64,000 bases of DNA from Shimia sp. Alg240-R146 (GCF_947331465.1 NZ_CAMZOK010000002.1:682001-746000); one strand, 5' to 3'; counted from the first letter of the stretch, positions 32,864-41,683 are shown. The notes: generated by a model not told the origin, from the letters alone. Numbers and translations: made by a program.

Positions 32864-32963
32864 CGGACCTCCAGAAGTTAGCCTCACATCTAATGCCGAC
32901 AGGCGGCAGGCAAAAGAGAAAATCACGCAACCGTCACCTCATGTCGCAACCGGATCGCAAATA

Positions 32964-33030
32964 GGCGCTTTAATCAGGGTGCGCCCCGATGCTGAGAGGG
33001 CATAAAATGACGAAAGTCCCGCCGTATCGG
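32964..33030 (+). promoter_or_regulatory. Possible structured 5' leader of the sarcosine oxidase operon
   Basis: GGCGC (32964-32968) pairs with GCGCC (32981-32985). CCGAT (32986-32990) can pair with ATCGG (33026-33030) across a loop containing an ATGC/GCAT mini-stem. soxB itself has no obvious ribosome binding site after this. A GGGTGC...GCTGAGA stretch recalls part of a TPP riboswitch, but the remaining conserved bases are missing. The class is unknown. Confidence 0.35.
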
Positions 33031-33041
33031 AATCACTGCTC

Positions 33042-34289
33042 ATGAGACGTTATTCAGCATTTGCCATCGCCCGCGAAGCCGCCCGGTTTCACACCGGTTG
33101 GGAACGCGCGTGGCGCTCCCCCGAACCCAAGAAGAAATACGATGTGATCATCGTCGGCGCGGGCGGGCATGGCCTCGCCACCGCGTTCTATCTGGGCAAG
33201 AATTTCGGCATCACCAATGTGGCGATCATCGAAAAAGGCTGGCTGGGTGGCGGCAACACGGGGCGCAACACCACGATCATCCGCTCCAACTATCTGCAGG
33301 ACAGCTCGGCAGCGCTTTATGAAAAAGCGCGCTCGCTTTATGAGACCATGTCGCAGGATCTGAACTACAATGTGATGTTCAGCCCGCGTGGCGTGATCAT
33401 GCTGGCGCAGACCGAAAGCGAAATTCGCGGCTATCAACGCACAGCGCACGCCAACGCGTTGCAAGGCGTGACCACCGAATTCATCGGGCCGGAGCGGGTC
33501 AAAGAGCTGGTGCCGATCATCAACATCGATGGGCCGCGCTATCCTGTTCTGGGTGGTCTTTGGCAGGCGCGCGGCGGTACAGGTCGTCATGATGCTGTGG
33601 CTTGGGGCTATGCGCGGGCGTGCTCTGATATGGGCATGGACATCATCCAGAAATGCGAAGTCACCGGAGTGCGCCAAGAGGGCGGCAAGGTGACGGGTGT
33701 CGACACCACCAAAGGCGCCATTGATTGTGACAAGCTTGGGCTTGTCGTGGCTGGCAACTCGGGTGACTTGGCTAATATGGCGGGTTTCCGTCTGCCGATG
33801 GAATCGGTGGCGTTGCAAGCGCTTGTCAGTGAGCCGATCAAGCCCTGTATGGATGTGGTGGTGATGGCCAACACCGTACACGGCTATATGTCTCAGTCAG
33901 ACAAGGGTGAGATGGTGATTGGCGGCGGAACCGACGGGTTCAACAACTACACCCAACGCGGCAGCTTCCATCACATCGAGGAAACCGTTCGCGCGCTTTG
34001 TGAAACCTTCCCGATGGTCAGCCGTCTCAAGATGCTGCGCCAGTGGGGCGGCATTGTCGACGTTACCGGCGACCGCTCGCCAGTGATTGGCAAAACGCCT
34101 CTGGGCAACTGCTTTATCAACGCGGGTTGGGGCACTGGCGGCTTCAAAGCCATTCCGGGCGGCGGCTGGGCCACTGCCGAGTTGATTGCGAAGGGTGAGC
34201 CGGGTCCGTTGAGCGCGGAGTTTGGTATGGAGCGGTTTATTGAGGGCCGGTTTATTGATGAGAGCGTGGCAGCGGGGGTGGCGCACTGA
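33042..34289 (+). CDS. soxB: Sarcosine oxidase beta subunit
   Basis: A 415-residue flavoprotein subunit. It begins MRRYSAFAIAREAARFHTGW, the usual start in this group. YDVIIVGAGGHGLATAFYLG binds the FAD ADP part, and NTGRNTTIIRSNY is the conserved flavin-attachment region. VDVTGDRSPVIGKTPLGNCF and GWGTGGFKAIPGGG are C-terminal flavin motifs. The alpha-beta-gamma-delta enzyme demethylates sarcosine to glycine and passes the one-carbon unit to tetrahydrofolate. Normally soxD follows directly; here an extra gene intervenes. Confidence 0.95.
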   Translation: MRRYSAFAIAREAARFHTGWERAWRSPEPKKKYDVIIVGAGGHGLATAFYLGKNFGITNVAIIEKGWLGGGNTGRNTTIIRSNYLQDSSAALYEKARSLYETMSQDLNYNVMFSPRGVIMLAQTESEIRGYQRTAHANALQGVTTEFIGPERVKELVPIINIDGPRYPVLGGLWQARGGTGRHDAVAWGYARACSDMGMDIIQKCEVTGVRQEGGKVTGVDTTKGAIDCDKLGLVVAGNSGDLANMAGFRLPMESVALQALVSEPIKPCMDVVVMANTVHGYMSQSDKGEMVIGGGTDGFNNYTQRGSFHHIEETVRALCETFPMVSRLKMLRQWGGIVDVTGDRSPVIGKTPLGNCFINAGWGTGGFKAIPGGGWATAELIAKGEPGPLSAEFGMERFIEGRFIDESVAAGVAH

Positions 34290-34633
34290 TGGCGTTCAGT
34301 GAGACACAATTGCAAGAACTGTTGACGGCAGGGAGTAGTGCAAAAGGCATGCCCGCAATGTCGCTCATTGAGGTCGAAGGAATTGTCCCACTGCTACACG
34401 ATCGAGGTTTCGTGGTTCAAAGCATGGAAGCATATGAAATCGTCGAAAGAGGTGAGCGCCATCCCTTGAATTTGGACGTTTCTCTCTTGGGACTGGAAGC
34501 CAAGGAAGAACAATTGGCGGCTAAGACAAAGACAGGAAACGCAGAGATCGTTTTCGATAAGATTGCACGTGCGCGAAAAACGGGTCGGGAATTCGAGCTT
34601 GTCCTGTGGATCGACGACATGGAGGACAAATAA
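34289..34633 (+). CDS. Unknown protein inserted between soxB and soxD
   Basis: A 114-residue soluble protein starting MAFSETQLQELLTAGSSAKG and ending LVLWIDDMEDK. It is charged, has no signal peptide, Cys or membrane segment, and looks alpha/beta. I do not recognise a family. Its ATG overlaps the soxB stop by one base (TGATG) and its stop overlaps the soxD ATG (TAATG), so translation of the operon is kept continuous. By eye its codons are clearly more AT-rich than those of soxB, soxD and soxA, suggesting recent acquisition. An immunity-type or metabolic accessory role is possible but unsupported. Confidence 0.7.
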   Translation: MAFSETQLQELLTAGSSAKGMPAMSLIEVEGIVPLLHDRGFVVQSMEAYEIVERGERHPLNLDVSLLGLEAKEEQLAAKTKTGNAEIVFDKIARARKTGREFELVLWIDDMEDK

Positions 34634-34962
34634 TGCTAACCCTTCAATGCCCCTATTGCGGCGTTTGGGCCGAGGAAACCGAGCTTCACGCCGAAGGTGA
34701 GGCTCATCTGAAGCGCTTTGGTCCCGAGAGCGACGACGCGGATTTCGAGAGCTACCTCTTCATGCGCGAAAACCCCAAGGGGGTGCATTTTGAGCGCTGG
34801 CGGCACGCATCAGGCTGCGGCAAATTCTTCCACGCGGCGCGCTCCACGACGACGCTTGAGGTGTTTGGCACCTATTCGGCGCAAACGCTGGAGCCGCCCA
34901 AAGACATCAAAGACAAAATCTCGGCCAAATATCCCGGTTGGTCGTGGAGGGAGTTCTCATGA
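34633..34962 (+). CDS. soxD: Sarcosine oxidase delta subunit
   Basis: A 109-residue zinc-binding subunit. The site is formed by QCPYCGVWAEETEL (two Cys), a His in RWRHASGCGKFFHAARSTTT and the Cys in SGCGKFF. The C terminus KYPGWSWREFS is typical. It stabilises the alpha-beta-gamma complex. The start overlaps the preceding unknown gene's stop, and the stop overlaps soxA (ATGA). Confidence 0.95.
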   Translation: MLTLQCPYCGVWAEETELHAEGEAHLKRFGPESDDADFESYLFMRENPKGVHFERWRHASGCGKFFHAARSTTTLEVFGTYSAQTLEPPKDIKDKISAKYPGWSWREFS

Positions 34963-37900
34963 GCACACGCCTCGCCACTGGCGGCCGTCTGTTGAACAAA
35001 GCCAAGCAGGTCACGTTCAGCTTTAACGGCAAGCAACTCACCGGATACGAGGGCGACACGCTCGCCTCAGCTCTTCTGGCCAACGACCAGATGCTGATGG
35101 GCCGCTCGTTCAAATACCACCGCCCGCGTGGCGTTGTCGCCTCGGGCGCCGAAGAGCCAAACGCGCTGGTGAACCTTGGCGCTGGTGGCAAATTTGAGCC
35201 CAACCAACGCGCCACCACGACAGAGCTTTACGACGGGCTGAGCGCCACCAGCCAGAACCACTGGCCGTCGCTTGAGTTTGACGTGGGCGTCGTTAACAAC
35301 TACGCCGCGCGGGCCTTGCCCGCGGGGTTTTACTACAAAACCTTCATGGCGCCCGCAGCGGCGTGGAAACACGTCTTTGAACCGATCGTGCGCCACTCCG
35401 CCGGTCTGGGCAAGGCGCCCAAAGATCGTGATGCCGACCGCTATGAACATTACTACGCCTTCTTTGACGTTGTGATCGTCGGCGGCGGTGTCGCTGGTCT
35501 GCAAGCTGCCAAAACCGCAGGACTGGCGGGTGCCTCTGTGCTCCTGATGGAACAGACTGCGTTTTGGGGTGGCCGTGCGCCTGTTGATGGCGGCGAAATC
35601 GATGGCAAAGCTACCGACGACTTCATCGACGCGACCGTGACTGAGCTGGAAGCGATGGACAACGTTACGCTCAGAAACCGGATGATGGGGGCAGGGGTCT
35701 ATGACCACGGCTATCTCCTTGGCTATGAACGTCTGACCGATCACGCGCCTGCTTTGGCTGGTCCGCGTCACCGACTGTGGCGCATCCGTGCAAAACAGAT
35801 CGTGACCGCGACAGGTGCCATCGAACGTCCATTGTCGTTTGCTGGCAACGACATTCCCGGCGTCATGCTGGCGAGCGCCGTGCGCGACTATGTGGCGAAC
35901 TTTGGGGTTTCTGCGGGCGACCGCACCGTGGTTGTGACCAACAATGACGATGCCTACCGCACAGCGATTGCGTTGAAAAACGCGGGCCTTGATGTGCCGG
36001 TGATATTGGATGCCCGCGCCACAGGCGGTGGCGCCTTGGCGGAGGAAGCCAAGGCACTTGGTATCCGCGTGGAAAACGGCAAGGCCATTGCCAAAGTCAA
36101 AGGCGGCAAGCGCGTGACTGGCGTGGCAATTTGTGCGCAAGCGGGCGAAGGATCTGTGTTGGAGGACATTGCCTGTGATGCGGTGGCCATGTCTGGCGGT
36201 TGGTCGCCAGTGGTGCACCTGTGGTCGCACTGTGGCGGCAAGCTGAACTGGAACGAAAAATACGCGATGTTCCAACCCGATCCCAACCGCCCACCTCTAA
36301 GTCACGATGGTAATCCATTTGTGGTGCCAGCCGGATCAGCGGCAGGCGCACAAACCGATACGGACTACGAAGGTTTTTCTCTTTTTGAAACACTGAGAAC
36401 GGCCCATGACGCTGCCAACAAGGTTTGTCAGGCTTTGGGTCTAAACGTGCCGGACTTAAAAACTCCGAGTGTGTCAGAGCATGATGAAGTGGCATTGGAG
36501 CCTGTCTGGCTGATGCCACAGGGCGCAGGGACAAAACTGCGCATGAAGGCCTGGTTGGATTATCAAAACGACGTGAAAGTGTCCGATGTTCGGCTTGCGG
36601 CCCAAGAAGGCTATGAAAGCGTTGAGCACACAAAACGCTACACCACTTTGGGTATGGCGACCGATCAGGGTAAATTGAGTAACATCAACGGTCTCGCCGT
36701 GCTTTCTGATGCGCTCAATCAGCCCATTCCAGCGACGGGCACAACCACGTTCCGTCCGCCATACACACCGATCTCGATGGGATCGATTGCCGGCGAGGCC
36801 CGCGACGAGGTGTTCCAACCGCTGCGCCGCACGCCGATCCATGACTGGCACGAAGCCAACGGTGCGTTCTTTGAACCAGTCGGCCAATGGCGTCGCCCGT
36901 ATTGCTTCCCGCGTGGCAGTGAAACCCACGCCGACGCGGTAAAGCGCGAGATCAACCAGACCCGCAATTCCGTGGGCCTTCTGGATGCATCGACGCTTGG
37001 CAAGATCATCGTCAAAGGCCCGGACGCGGGTAAATTCCTCGACATGATGTACACCAACATGATGTCCACCCTGAAGCCGGGCAAATGCCGCTATGGCCTG
37101 GTGTGCAACGAGAACGGGTTCCTGATCGATGACGGAGTTGTGGCGCGCATCGATGAGGACACGTTCCTGTGTCACACCACCACCGGCGGCGCCGAGCGCA
37201 TTCACGGCTGGATGGAAGACTGGCTGCAATGTGAATGGTGGGATTGGCAGGTGTTCACCGCCAATGTGACCGAGCAATACGCGCAAATTGCCATCGTCGG
37301 ACCTAATGCTCGCAATCTGATCGAGAAACTCGGCGGCGACATGGATGTGTCCGAAGAGGCGCTGCCCTTTATGGCGTGGAAAGACGGCAAGATCGGCGCG
37401 TTTGACGCGCGGGCCTATCGTATCTCTTTCTCAGGGGAGCTCAGCTATGAAATCGCTGTTCCGGCAAGTCAGGGTCGCGCCTTTTGGGATGTTGTCATGG
37501 AATTCGGCAAAGAGTTCGACATCATGCCATACGGAACCGAAGCGCTGCATGTGATGCGTGCCGAGAAGGGCTTTATCATGATTGGCGACGAAACTGACGG
37601 TACGGTCATTCCGCAGGATCTCAACATGCAGTGGGCGATTTCCAAAAAGAAAGGAGACTTCCTTGGCAAACGCGCGCAGCTGCGCGATCACATGGCCAGC
37701 CCGGATCGCTGGAAACTGGCCGGTTTTGAAACGCTGGATGGGTCTGTCATTCCGGACGGGTCTTATATCGTGGCTGAGGGCAAAAACGCCAACAATCAGC
37801 GCAACGTGCAGGGCCGTGTCACCTCGACCTACTATTCGCCGACACTGGACCGTGGCATCGCCATGGGGCTGGTGCATGGCGGCATGAACCGATTGGACGA

Positions 37901-37997
37901 CGTGGTGGAGTTCAACAAGGTGGACGGCGGCACAGTCGCGGCCCGCGTGGTCGATCCGGTGTTTTATGACAAAGACGGGGAGAAGCAAAATGTCTGA
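34959..37997 (+). CDS. soxA: Sarcosine oxidase alpha subunit
   Basis: A 1012-residue multidomain subunit. The N-terminal ferredoxin-like part has VTFSFNGKQLTGYEGDTLAS and MGRSFKYHRPRGVVASGAEE. A central NAD-binding flavoprotein domain shows DVVIVGGGVAGLQAAKTAGL (about residues 170-190). The C-terminal 400 residues are a GcvT-like folate domain (from TPIHDWHEANGAFFEPVGQW) with MRAEKGFIMIGDETDGTVIP. The folate domain takes the methylene group. Length and order match the family. Confidence 0.95.
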   Translation: MSTRLATGGRLLNKAKQVTFSFNGKQLTGYEGDTLASALLANDQMLMGRSFKYHRPRGVVASGAEEPNALVNLGAGGKFEPNQRATTTELYDGLSATSQNHWPSLEFDVGVVNNYAARALPAGFYYKTFMAPAAAWKHVFEPIVRHSAGLGKAPKDRDADRYEHYYAFFDVVIVGGGVAGLQAAKTAGLAGASVLLMEQTAFWGGRAPVDGGEIDGKATDDFIDATVTELEAMDNVTLRNRMMGAGVYDHGYLLGYERLTDHAPALAGPRHRLWRIRAKQIVTATGAIERPLSFAGNDIPGVMLASAVRDYVANFGVSAGDRTVVVTNNDDAYRTAIALKNAGLDVPVILDARATGGGALAEEAKALGIRVENGKAIAKVKGGKRVTGVAICAQAGEGSVLEDIACDAVAMSGGWSPVVHLWSHCGGKLNWNEKYAMFQPDPNRPPLSHDGNPFVVPAGSAAGAQTDTDYEGFSLFETLRTAHDAANKVCQALGLNVPDLKTPSVSEHDEVALEPVWLMPQGAGTKLRMKAWLDYQNDVKVSDVRLAAQEGYESVEHTKRYTTLGMATDQGKLSNINGLAVLSDALNQPIPATGTTTFRPPYTPISMGSIAGEARDEVFQPLRRTPIHDWHEANGAFFEPVGQWRRPYCFPRGSETHADAVKREINQTRNSVGLLDASTLGKIIVKGPDAGKFLDMMYTNMMSTLKPGKCRYGLVCNENGFLIDDGVVARIDEDTFLCHTTTGGAERIHGWMEDWLQCEWWDWQVFTANVTEQYAQIAIVGPNARNLIEKLGGDMDVSEEALPFMAWKDGKIGAFDARAYRISFSGELSYEIAVPASQGRAFWDVVMEFGKEFDIMPYGTEALHVMRAEKGFIMIGDETDGTVIPQDLNMQWAISKKKGDFLGKRAQLRDHMASPDRWKLAGFETLDGSVIPDGSYIVAEGKNANNQRNVQGRVTSTYYSPTLDRGIAMGLVHGGMNRLDDVVEFNKVDGGTVAARVVDPVFYDKDGEKQNV

Positions 37998-38559
37998 GGC
38001 AGTGAGCGCGCTCTCCGGCGCAGAATTCAAAGGCTTTGCATCGGTCACCGAAACCGGTCTTCGCGGCATGATAACCGTGCGTGGCGATCTTGCATCCAAG
38101 GCAATGACCGCTGCGATCAAAGCGGCAACAGGCGCGGATGTGCCGGCGCAACGCAAAGTGGCAGTCGGCGGCAAGGGCAAGGTCGCGTGGATGTCTCCGG
38201 ATGAACTGTTGGTGGTCGTGGACTACGCCACTGTGCTGGACACAGTCGCCACATTGAACGCCGCGCTCTCGGGCGGTCACGCGCTTGTCGCCAACGTCTC
38301 TGATGCACGGGCAGTGTTTGAAATCCGCGGGGTTGGCTGTCGCGATGTGTTGGCGAAACTGGCACCGGTTGACCTTTCGCACAGCCGCTTTGCTGCAGAT
38401 GAAATCCGCCGCACCCGCATTGCCCAAGTGCCCGCCGCATTCTGGCAAACAGAGTCAGACGCGTTTGAGGTGATCTGTTTCCGCTCTGTCGCGCAATACG
38501 TGTTTGATGTGCTACGCTTGTCGGCAACAAAAGGCGGCGAAGTCCACCATTTGGGGTAA
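37990..38559 (+). CDS. soxG: Sarcosine oxidase gamma subunit
   Basis: A 189-residue GcvT-fold subunit. Recognisable parts are VAVGGKGKVAWMSPDELLVV, NVSDARAVFEIRGVGCRDVL and the C-terminal SVAQYVFDVLR. It completes the heterotetramer. ATG 37990 overlaps the end of soxA by 8 nt. No folate-metabolism gene follows. Confidence 0.92.
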   Translation: MSEAVSALSGAEFKGFASVTETGLRGMITVRGDLASKAMTAAIKAATGADVPAQRKVAVGGKGKVAWMSPDELLVVVDYATVLDTVATLNAALSGGHALVANVSDARAVFEIRGVGCRDVLAKLAPVDLSHSRFAADEIRRTRIAQVPAAFWQTESDAFEVICFRSVAQYVFDVLRLSATKGGEVHHLG

Positions 38560-38851
38560 TCCAACAACGCAAAAAGTGACCGGCCGGCGGCACACTTGGT
38601 CGAGACGGGGTCCGTTAAACCATAGTTTTGCGGCATTTGACCTTGACGCTTCTTAGCGTCGGGTCCCAAATAGCCGCCATAAATAGGAGATTTCCGGTAT
38701 TCGCGATTCTATTTTTGCGATAGTGACTTCGGATATTTCTGTGACAAATGGGGGATGCGCTTTGGGACGGCGCTTTGATGCGAAACTGTTTTCGCAATTT
38801 CGCACGCCTGTATCCATGCAAAACCCGCGAAAGATCAAACGGAAGATACTA
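38560..38851. other. Intergenic region before the secreted-protein array
   Basis: About 290 nt. It holds a short perfect hairpin, GACGCT-TCTT-AGCGTC (38645-38660), which may end the sox transcript, and AT-rich bases near 38700-38745 that may be a promoter. An in-frame extension of the next gene to 38723 lacks coding features. Confidence 0.45.
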
Positions 38852-39283
38852 ATGAATAAACTTGCTCTTGCTGCAACTCTTGCAACTGGCCTCGCAACCT
38901 TGGCCGGACCTGTTTTGGCAGCTGAAAAGGCGTTTGTCTGTGAATACAGCAGCCGCGGATATGGCGGCTGGGTCGGCGACGCGGCGCTCTTTATCTTTGA
39001 TGAGGAAAAAGGCACTGCACAGGCTTATGACGGCTATATCAAAGAGATGCACGGCAAACCGATCGACGTAAGGATGAAACGCGCCTCGACGAAACGGATG
39101 GAATTCTATTGGGAACTAAAGGACATTCCGTCCAGATTTACCAGCGGCGAAACGATCCCCGTGGATGTAAAATATCGCGGCTCAATCAACCTGAAAACAA
39201 TGCAGGGCACCTTGCGGGCAACGCCTTCTATTGACGTTCGCAACAACACAAAGGCGGCCGGAAAATGTCGCCCTGCCAAATAG
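38852..39283 (+). CDS. Secreted protein, first of three tandem paralogues
   Basis: A 143-residue protein with a signal peptide (MNKLALAATLATGLATLAGP, cut near VLAA). The mature form begins EKAFVCEYSSRGYGGWVGD. Cys30 and Cys139 (GKCRPAK) are the only cysteines and probably form a disulfide. The core pattern TKRMEFYWELKDIPSRF recurs in the two following genes. Sequence suggests a small beta-rich periplasmic or extracellular protein. I do not recognise the family and give no function. Confidence 0.7.
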   Translation: MNKLALAATLATGLATLAGPVLAAEKAFVCEYSSRGYGGWVGDAALFIFDEEKGTAQAYDGYIKEMHGKPIDVRMKRASTKRMEFYWELKDIPSRFTSGETIPVDVKYRGSINLKTMQGTLRATPSIDVRNNTKAAGKCRPAK

Positions 39284-39366
39284 TTTGCACAACTCGGTAA
39301 GTATTTTTTGGGCGGCACAAGATTAATTTCCTGTGCCGTTAATTCCCAACCGAAAGACCAACACTC

Positions 39367-39798
39367 ATGACTAAATCCGGATCCGGCGTCGCAGCATTTG
39401 CGACTGTCTTTCTATCCGCCGCTGCGGTCTTTGCAGCGCCTGTTGAATATCACTGCGACTACAAAGTGCACGGACAGGGCGGCTTTCTGTCTGAAAAGGC
39501 CATTTTCTTTGTGGACGAAGCCAAAGGCACTGCAAAGGCCTTCGACAACTTGGTTTCAGCCTTTCACAGAAAACCGATAACGGCGGAGCTGTCCCATCCT
39601 ACCAAGAAGCGGATTCAACTCGATTGGAAAGTTGAGAACGTACCAATTAACACCGATTTCAAAGAAAACTTTGAGGTGAATATTACCTACAAAGCGACGA
39701 TCAATGTCACTAACAATACGTCGAAGGTCAAAGCTCGGATAGACCGCGAACTCCGTAACAATCTCAGCGCATCAGGTCGCTGCACGGTCAAAAAGTGA
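39367..39798 (+). CDS. Secreted protein, second of three tandem paralogues
   Basis: A 143-residue protein with a signal peptide ending VFAA. It matches its left neighbour over the whole mature part: YHCDYKVHGQGGFLSEKAIF against FVCEYSSRGYGGWVGDAALF, and KKRIQLDWKVENVP against TKRMEFYWELKDIP. Cys30 and Cys139 are conserved. The DEAKGTAKAFDN stretch equals DEEKGTAQAYDG in the first copy. Function unknown. Confidence 0.7.
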   Translation: MTKSGSGVAAFATVFLSAAAVFAAPVEYHCDYKVHGQGGFLSEKAIFFVDEAKGTAKAFDNLVSAFHRKPITAELSHPTKKRIQLDWKVENVPINTDFKENFEVNITYKATINVTNNTSKVKARIDRELRNNLSASGRCTVKK

Positions 39799-39906
39799 TC
39801 CGTGACGCGGCTGGGTTTGGCACCAACTGGTTGCTCCAGACTTGATTTAATCATCCGGACAGGGCCTCTTATCGTAGCAAGACTAAACCTACGGAAAGGG
39901 ATGTCC

Positions 39907-40326
39907 ATGAAGTCATTCACCCTAACATGTTTGGCCGCTGTGGTCTGTGCGCCCTTGGCGGTCGCGCAGACCTTTGACTGCAGTTTCCCGCGGCAAGGCG
40001 CCAACGAATGGATCCGCAGCCGAATTGTTGTTGCTATCGATGGCGGCAACGTCACCGTTTTTGACAGTTTGATAAATCAGGAAAATGGCGGTCCCATTCC
40101 TGCGACAGTGCAGACGAATACAGAAAAACGCCTGACCCTGCGCTGGAAACTCAAAGGGGTGAAAACCGAATTGGGTTACGGTCCATCGCTGAATTATTCG
40201 CTGAGTTATTTCAAACAACGAGACAAGGCGACCGCCAACCTGAACGCTCCGGGGATCGATGTTCTGAATTATCTGGGCGTGTCACCGGAATATTTCAGCG
40301 CCCAAGGCACCTGCAAACGGCGCTAA
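39907..40326 (+). CDS. Secreted protein, third and most divergent tandem paralogue
   Basis: A 139-residue protein with a signal peptide ending PLAVAQ. It keeps the early Cys (TFDCSFPRQGANEW, Cys25), the final Cys136 (GTCKRR) and the core EKRLTLRWKLKGVK, but lacks the DExKGTA segment. ATG 39907 is preferred over 39901 because GGAAAGGG ends at 39900. The spacing of 83 and 108 nt between the three copies allows one transcript or separate ones. Function unknown. Confidence 0.68.
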   Translation: MKSFTLTCLAAVVCAPLAVAQTFDCSFPRQGANEWIRSRIVVAIDGGNVTVFDSLINQENGGPIPATVQTNTEKRLTLRWKLKGVKTELGYGPSLNYSLSYFKQRDKATANLNAPGIDVLNYLGVSPEYFSAQGTCKRR

Positions 40327-40422
40327 AACACAGGTCAAATCCCCGCTTTAGACTTGACCTCACCCCAAAATCCCCCGCATCTGGGGGCAGACAAAATTCG
40401 CGCAACAGAAGAGGATGCTGCA

Positions 40423-41022
40423 ATGGCTTTTCAACTCCCTGATCTTCCCTACGCCCACGACGCTCTGGCTGACAAAGGCATGTCCGCCGAGACGCTGGAA
40501 TTCCACCACGATCTGCACCACAACGCCTATGTGACCAACGGCAACGCTGCGATTGCTGGCACCGAGTGGGACGGCAAGTCGCTGGAAGAAATCATCGTTG
40601 GTACATATGACGCCAACGCGGTTGCCCAGAACGGCATCTTCAACAACATCTCCCAGCTGTGGAACCACAACCAGTTCTGGGAAATGATGGGCCCTGGCGC
40701 AAACGCCATGCCATCTGAGCTGGAAAAAGCTCTGGTTGAATCCTTCGGCTCGGTTGACGATTTCAAAAAGCAGTTCTCCGCCGCAGGTGCTGGTCAGTTC
40801 GGTTCCGGCTGGTGCTGGCTTGTGAAAAACGCAGACGGCTCGCTGGCAGTGACCAAGACTGAAAACGGCGTGAACCCGCTGTGCTTCAACCAGACTGCAC
40901 TGCTTGGTTGTGATGTTTGGGAACACTCCTACTACATCGACTTCCGCAACAAGCGTCCTGTTTACCTGTCCAACTTCCTGGACAACCTAGTGAACTGGGA
41001 AAACGTCGCATCGCGCATGTGA
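40423..41022 (+). CDS. sodB: Superoxide dismutase, iron type
   Basis: A 199-residue Fe/Mn superoxide dismutase. Metal ligands are His in EFHHDLHHNAYV, His in SQLWNHNQFWEMM, and Asp and His in GCDVWEHSYYIDF. AGQFGSGWCWLV and the WNHNQFW context favour iron. It removes superoxide in the cytosol. ATG 40423 is preceded by GAGGA at about 11 nt. A clear terminator follows. Confidence 0.95.
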   Translation: MAFQLPDLPYAHDALADKGMSAETLEFHHDLHHNAYVTNGNAAIAGTEWDGKSLEEIIVGTYDANAVAQNGIFNNISQLWNHNQFWEMMGPGANAMPSELEKALVESFGSVDDFKKQFSAAGAGQFGSGWCWLVKNADGSLAVTKTENGVNPLCFNQTALLGCDVWEHSYYIDFRNKRPVYLSNFLDNLVNWENVASRM

Positions 41023-41040
41023 TCTGCTAACGCATCAAGG

Positions 41041-41076
41041 AAAAGCCCGCCGACAGAGATGTCCGGCGGGCTTTTT
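41041..41076 (+). terminator. Rho-independent terminator of sodB
   Basis: AAAAGCCCGCCG (41041-41052) pairs perfectly with CGGCGGGCTTTT (41064-41075), 11-nt loop, followed by T-rich sequence, 18 nt after the stop. Confidence 0.92.
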
Positions 41077-41281
41077 CTTTTCGAGTTCGCAAGTGGATTT
41101 GGTTCCGATAGTTTCAATGCAGGCACTAGATCGACTGCGGCGAATGACTGCGCTGAGCATAAATTGCATGAGTTCTGCATTGCAGCGAATGTCCGGTCCT
41201 AGGACTAGTGTGCTTGTGTCTCACCGTTCTGTTACTCTAGATGCGGCGATGGTTCAGGAAACTTGGAGGAAATACCACAGC

Positions 41282-41683
41282 ATGAAGACTTTTCGCATCG
41301 ACGGTGAACAGTTCTCGACGCTTGAGGAATTTTACGACGAGGTCAGCAGTGTTCTCATTCCTGGGACCGAATGGGGCCACAATCTGGATGCCTTCAACGA
41401 CATATTGCGTGGTGGTTTCGGTACGCCGGACCAAGGCTTTATCTTAATTTGGGAAAACTCTGAGGCTTCGAAACGGCGTTTGGGATACTCGGAAACCGTT
41501 CGCCAATTGGAGCAGCGTCTCGAACGGTGCCATCCAACGAACCGAAGTTCAGTCAAAGAGCAATTGAGACAGGCACAGAACAACGAAGGACCAGTTGTTT
41601 TCGACTGGCTAGTTGGGATTGTCCGTGCGCACGGAGTTGATGGGGAAGAGGCAGAGGATAATGTGATCCTCAAACTGCGATAG
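41282..41683 (+). CDS. Barstar-family (ribonuclease inhibitor-like) protein
   Basis: A 133-residue protein. The first 80 residues follow the barstar pattern: MKTFRIDGEQFSTLEEFYDE, then WGHNLDAFNDILRGGF and FILIWENSEASKRRLG. In barstar this fold blocks barnase. The extra 50 C-terminal residues (GPVVFDWLVGIVRAHGVDGE) are less familiar. GGAGG lies 11 nt before ATG 41282. No ribonuclease or toxin gene lies beside it, so it is an orphan immunity-like gene. Its base composition looks lower in GC than sodB's. Confidence 0.78.
   Translation: MKTFRIDGEQFSTLEEFYDEVSSVLIPGTEWGHNLDAFNDILRGGFGTPDQGFILIWENSEASKRRLGYSETVRQLEQRLERCHPTNRSSVKEQLRQAQNNEGPVVFDWLVGIVRAHGVDGEEAEDNVILKLR

Noticed and set aside
32975-33030. 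TPP riboswitch upstream of soxB
   Set aside because: Only the GGGTGC and GCTGAGA pieces match; the second half of the thiamin aptamer is absent and the operon is unrelated to thiamin. Kept only as an unclassified leader candidate.
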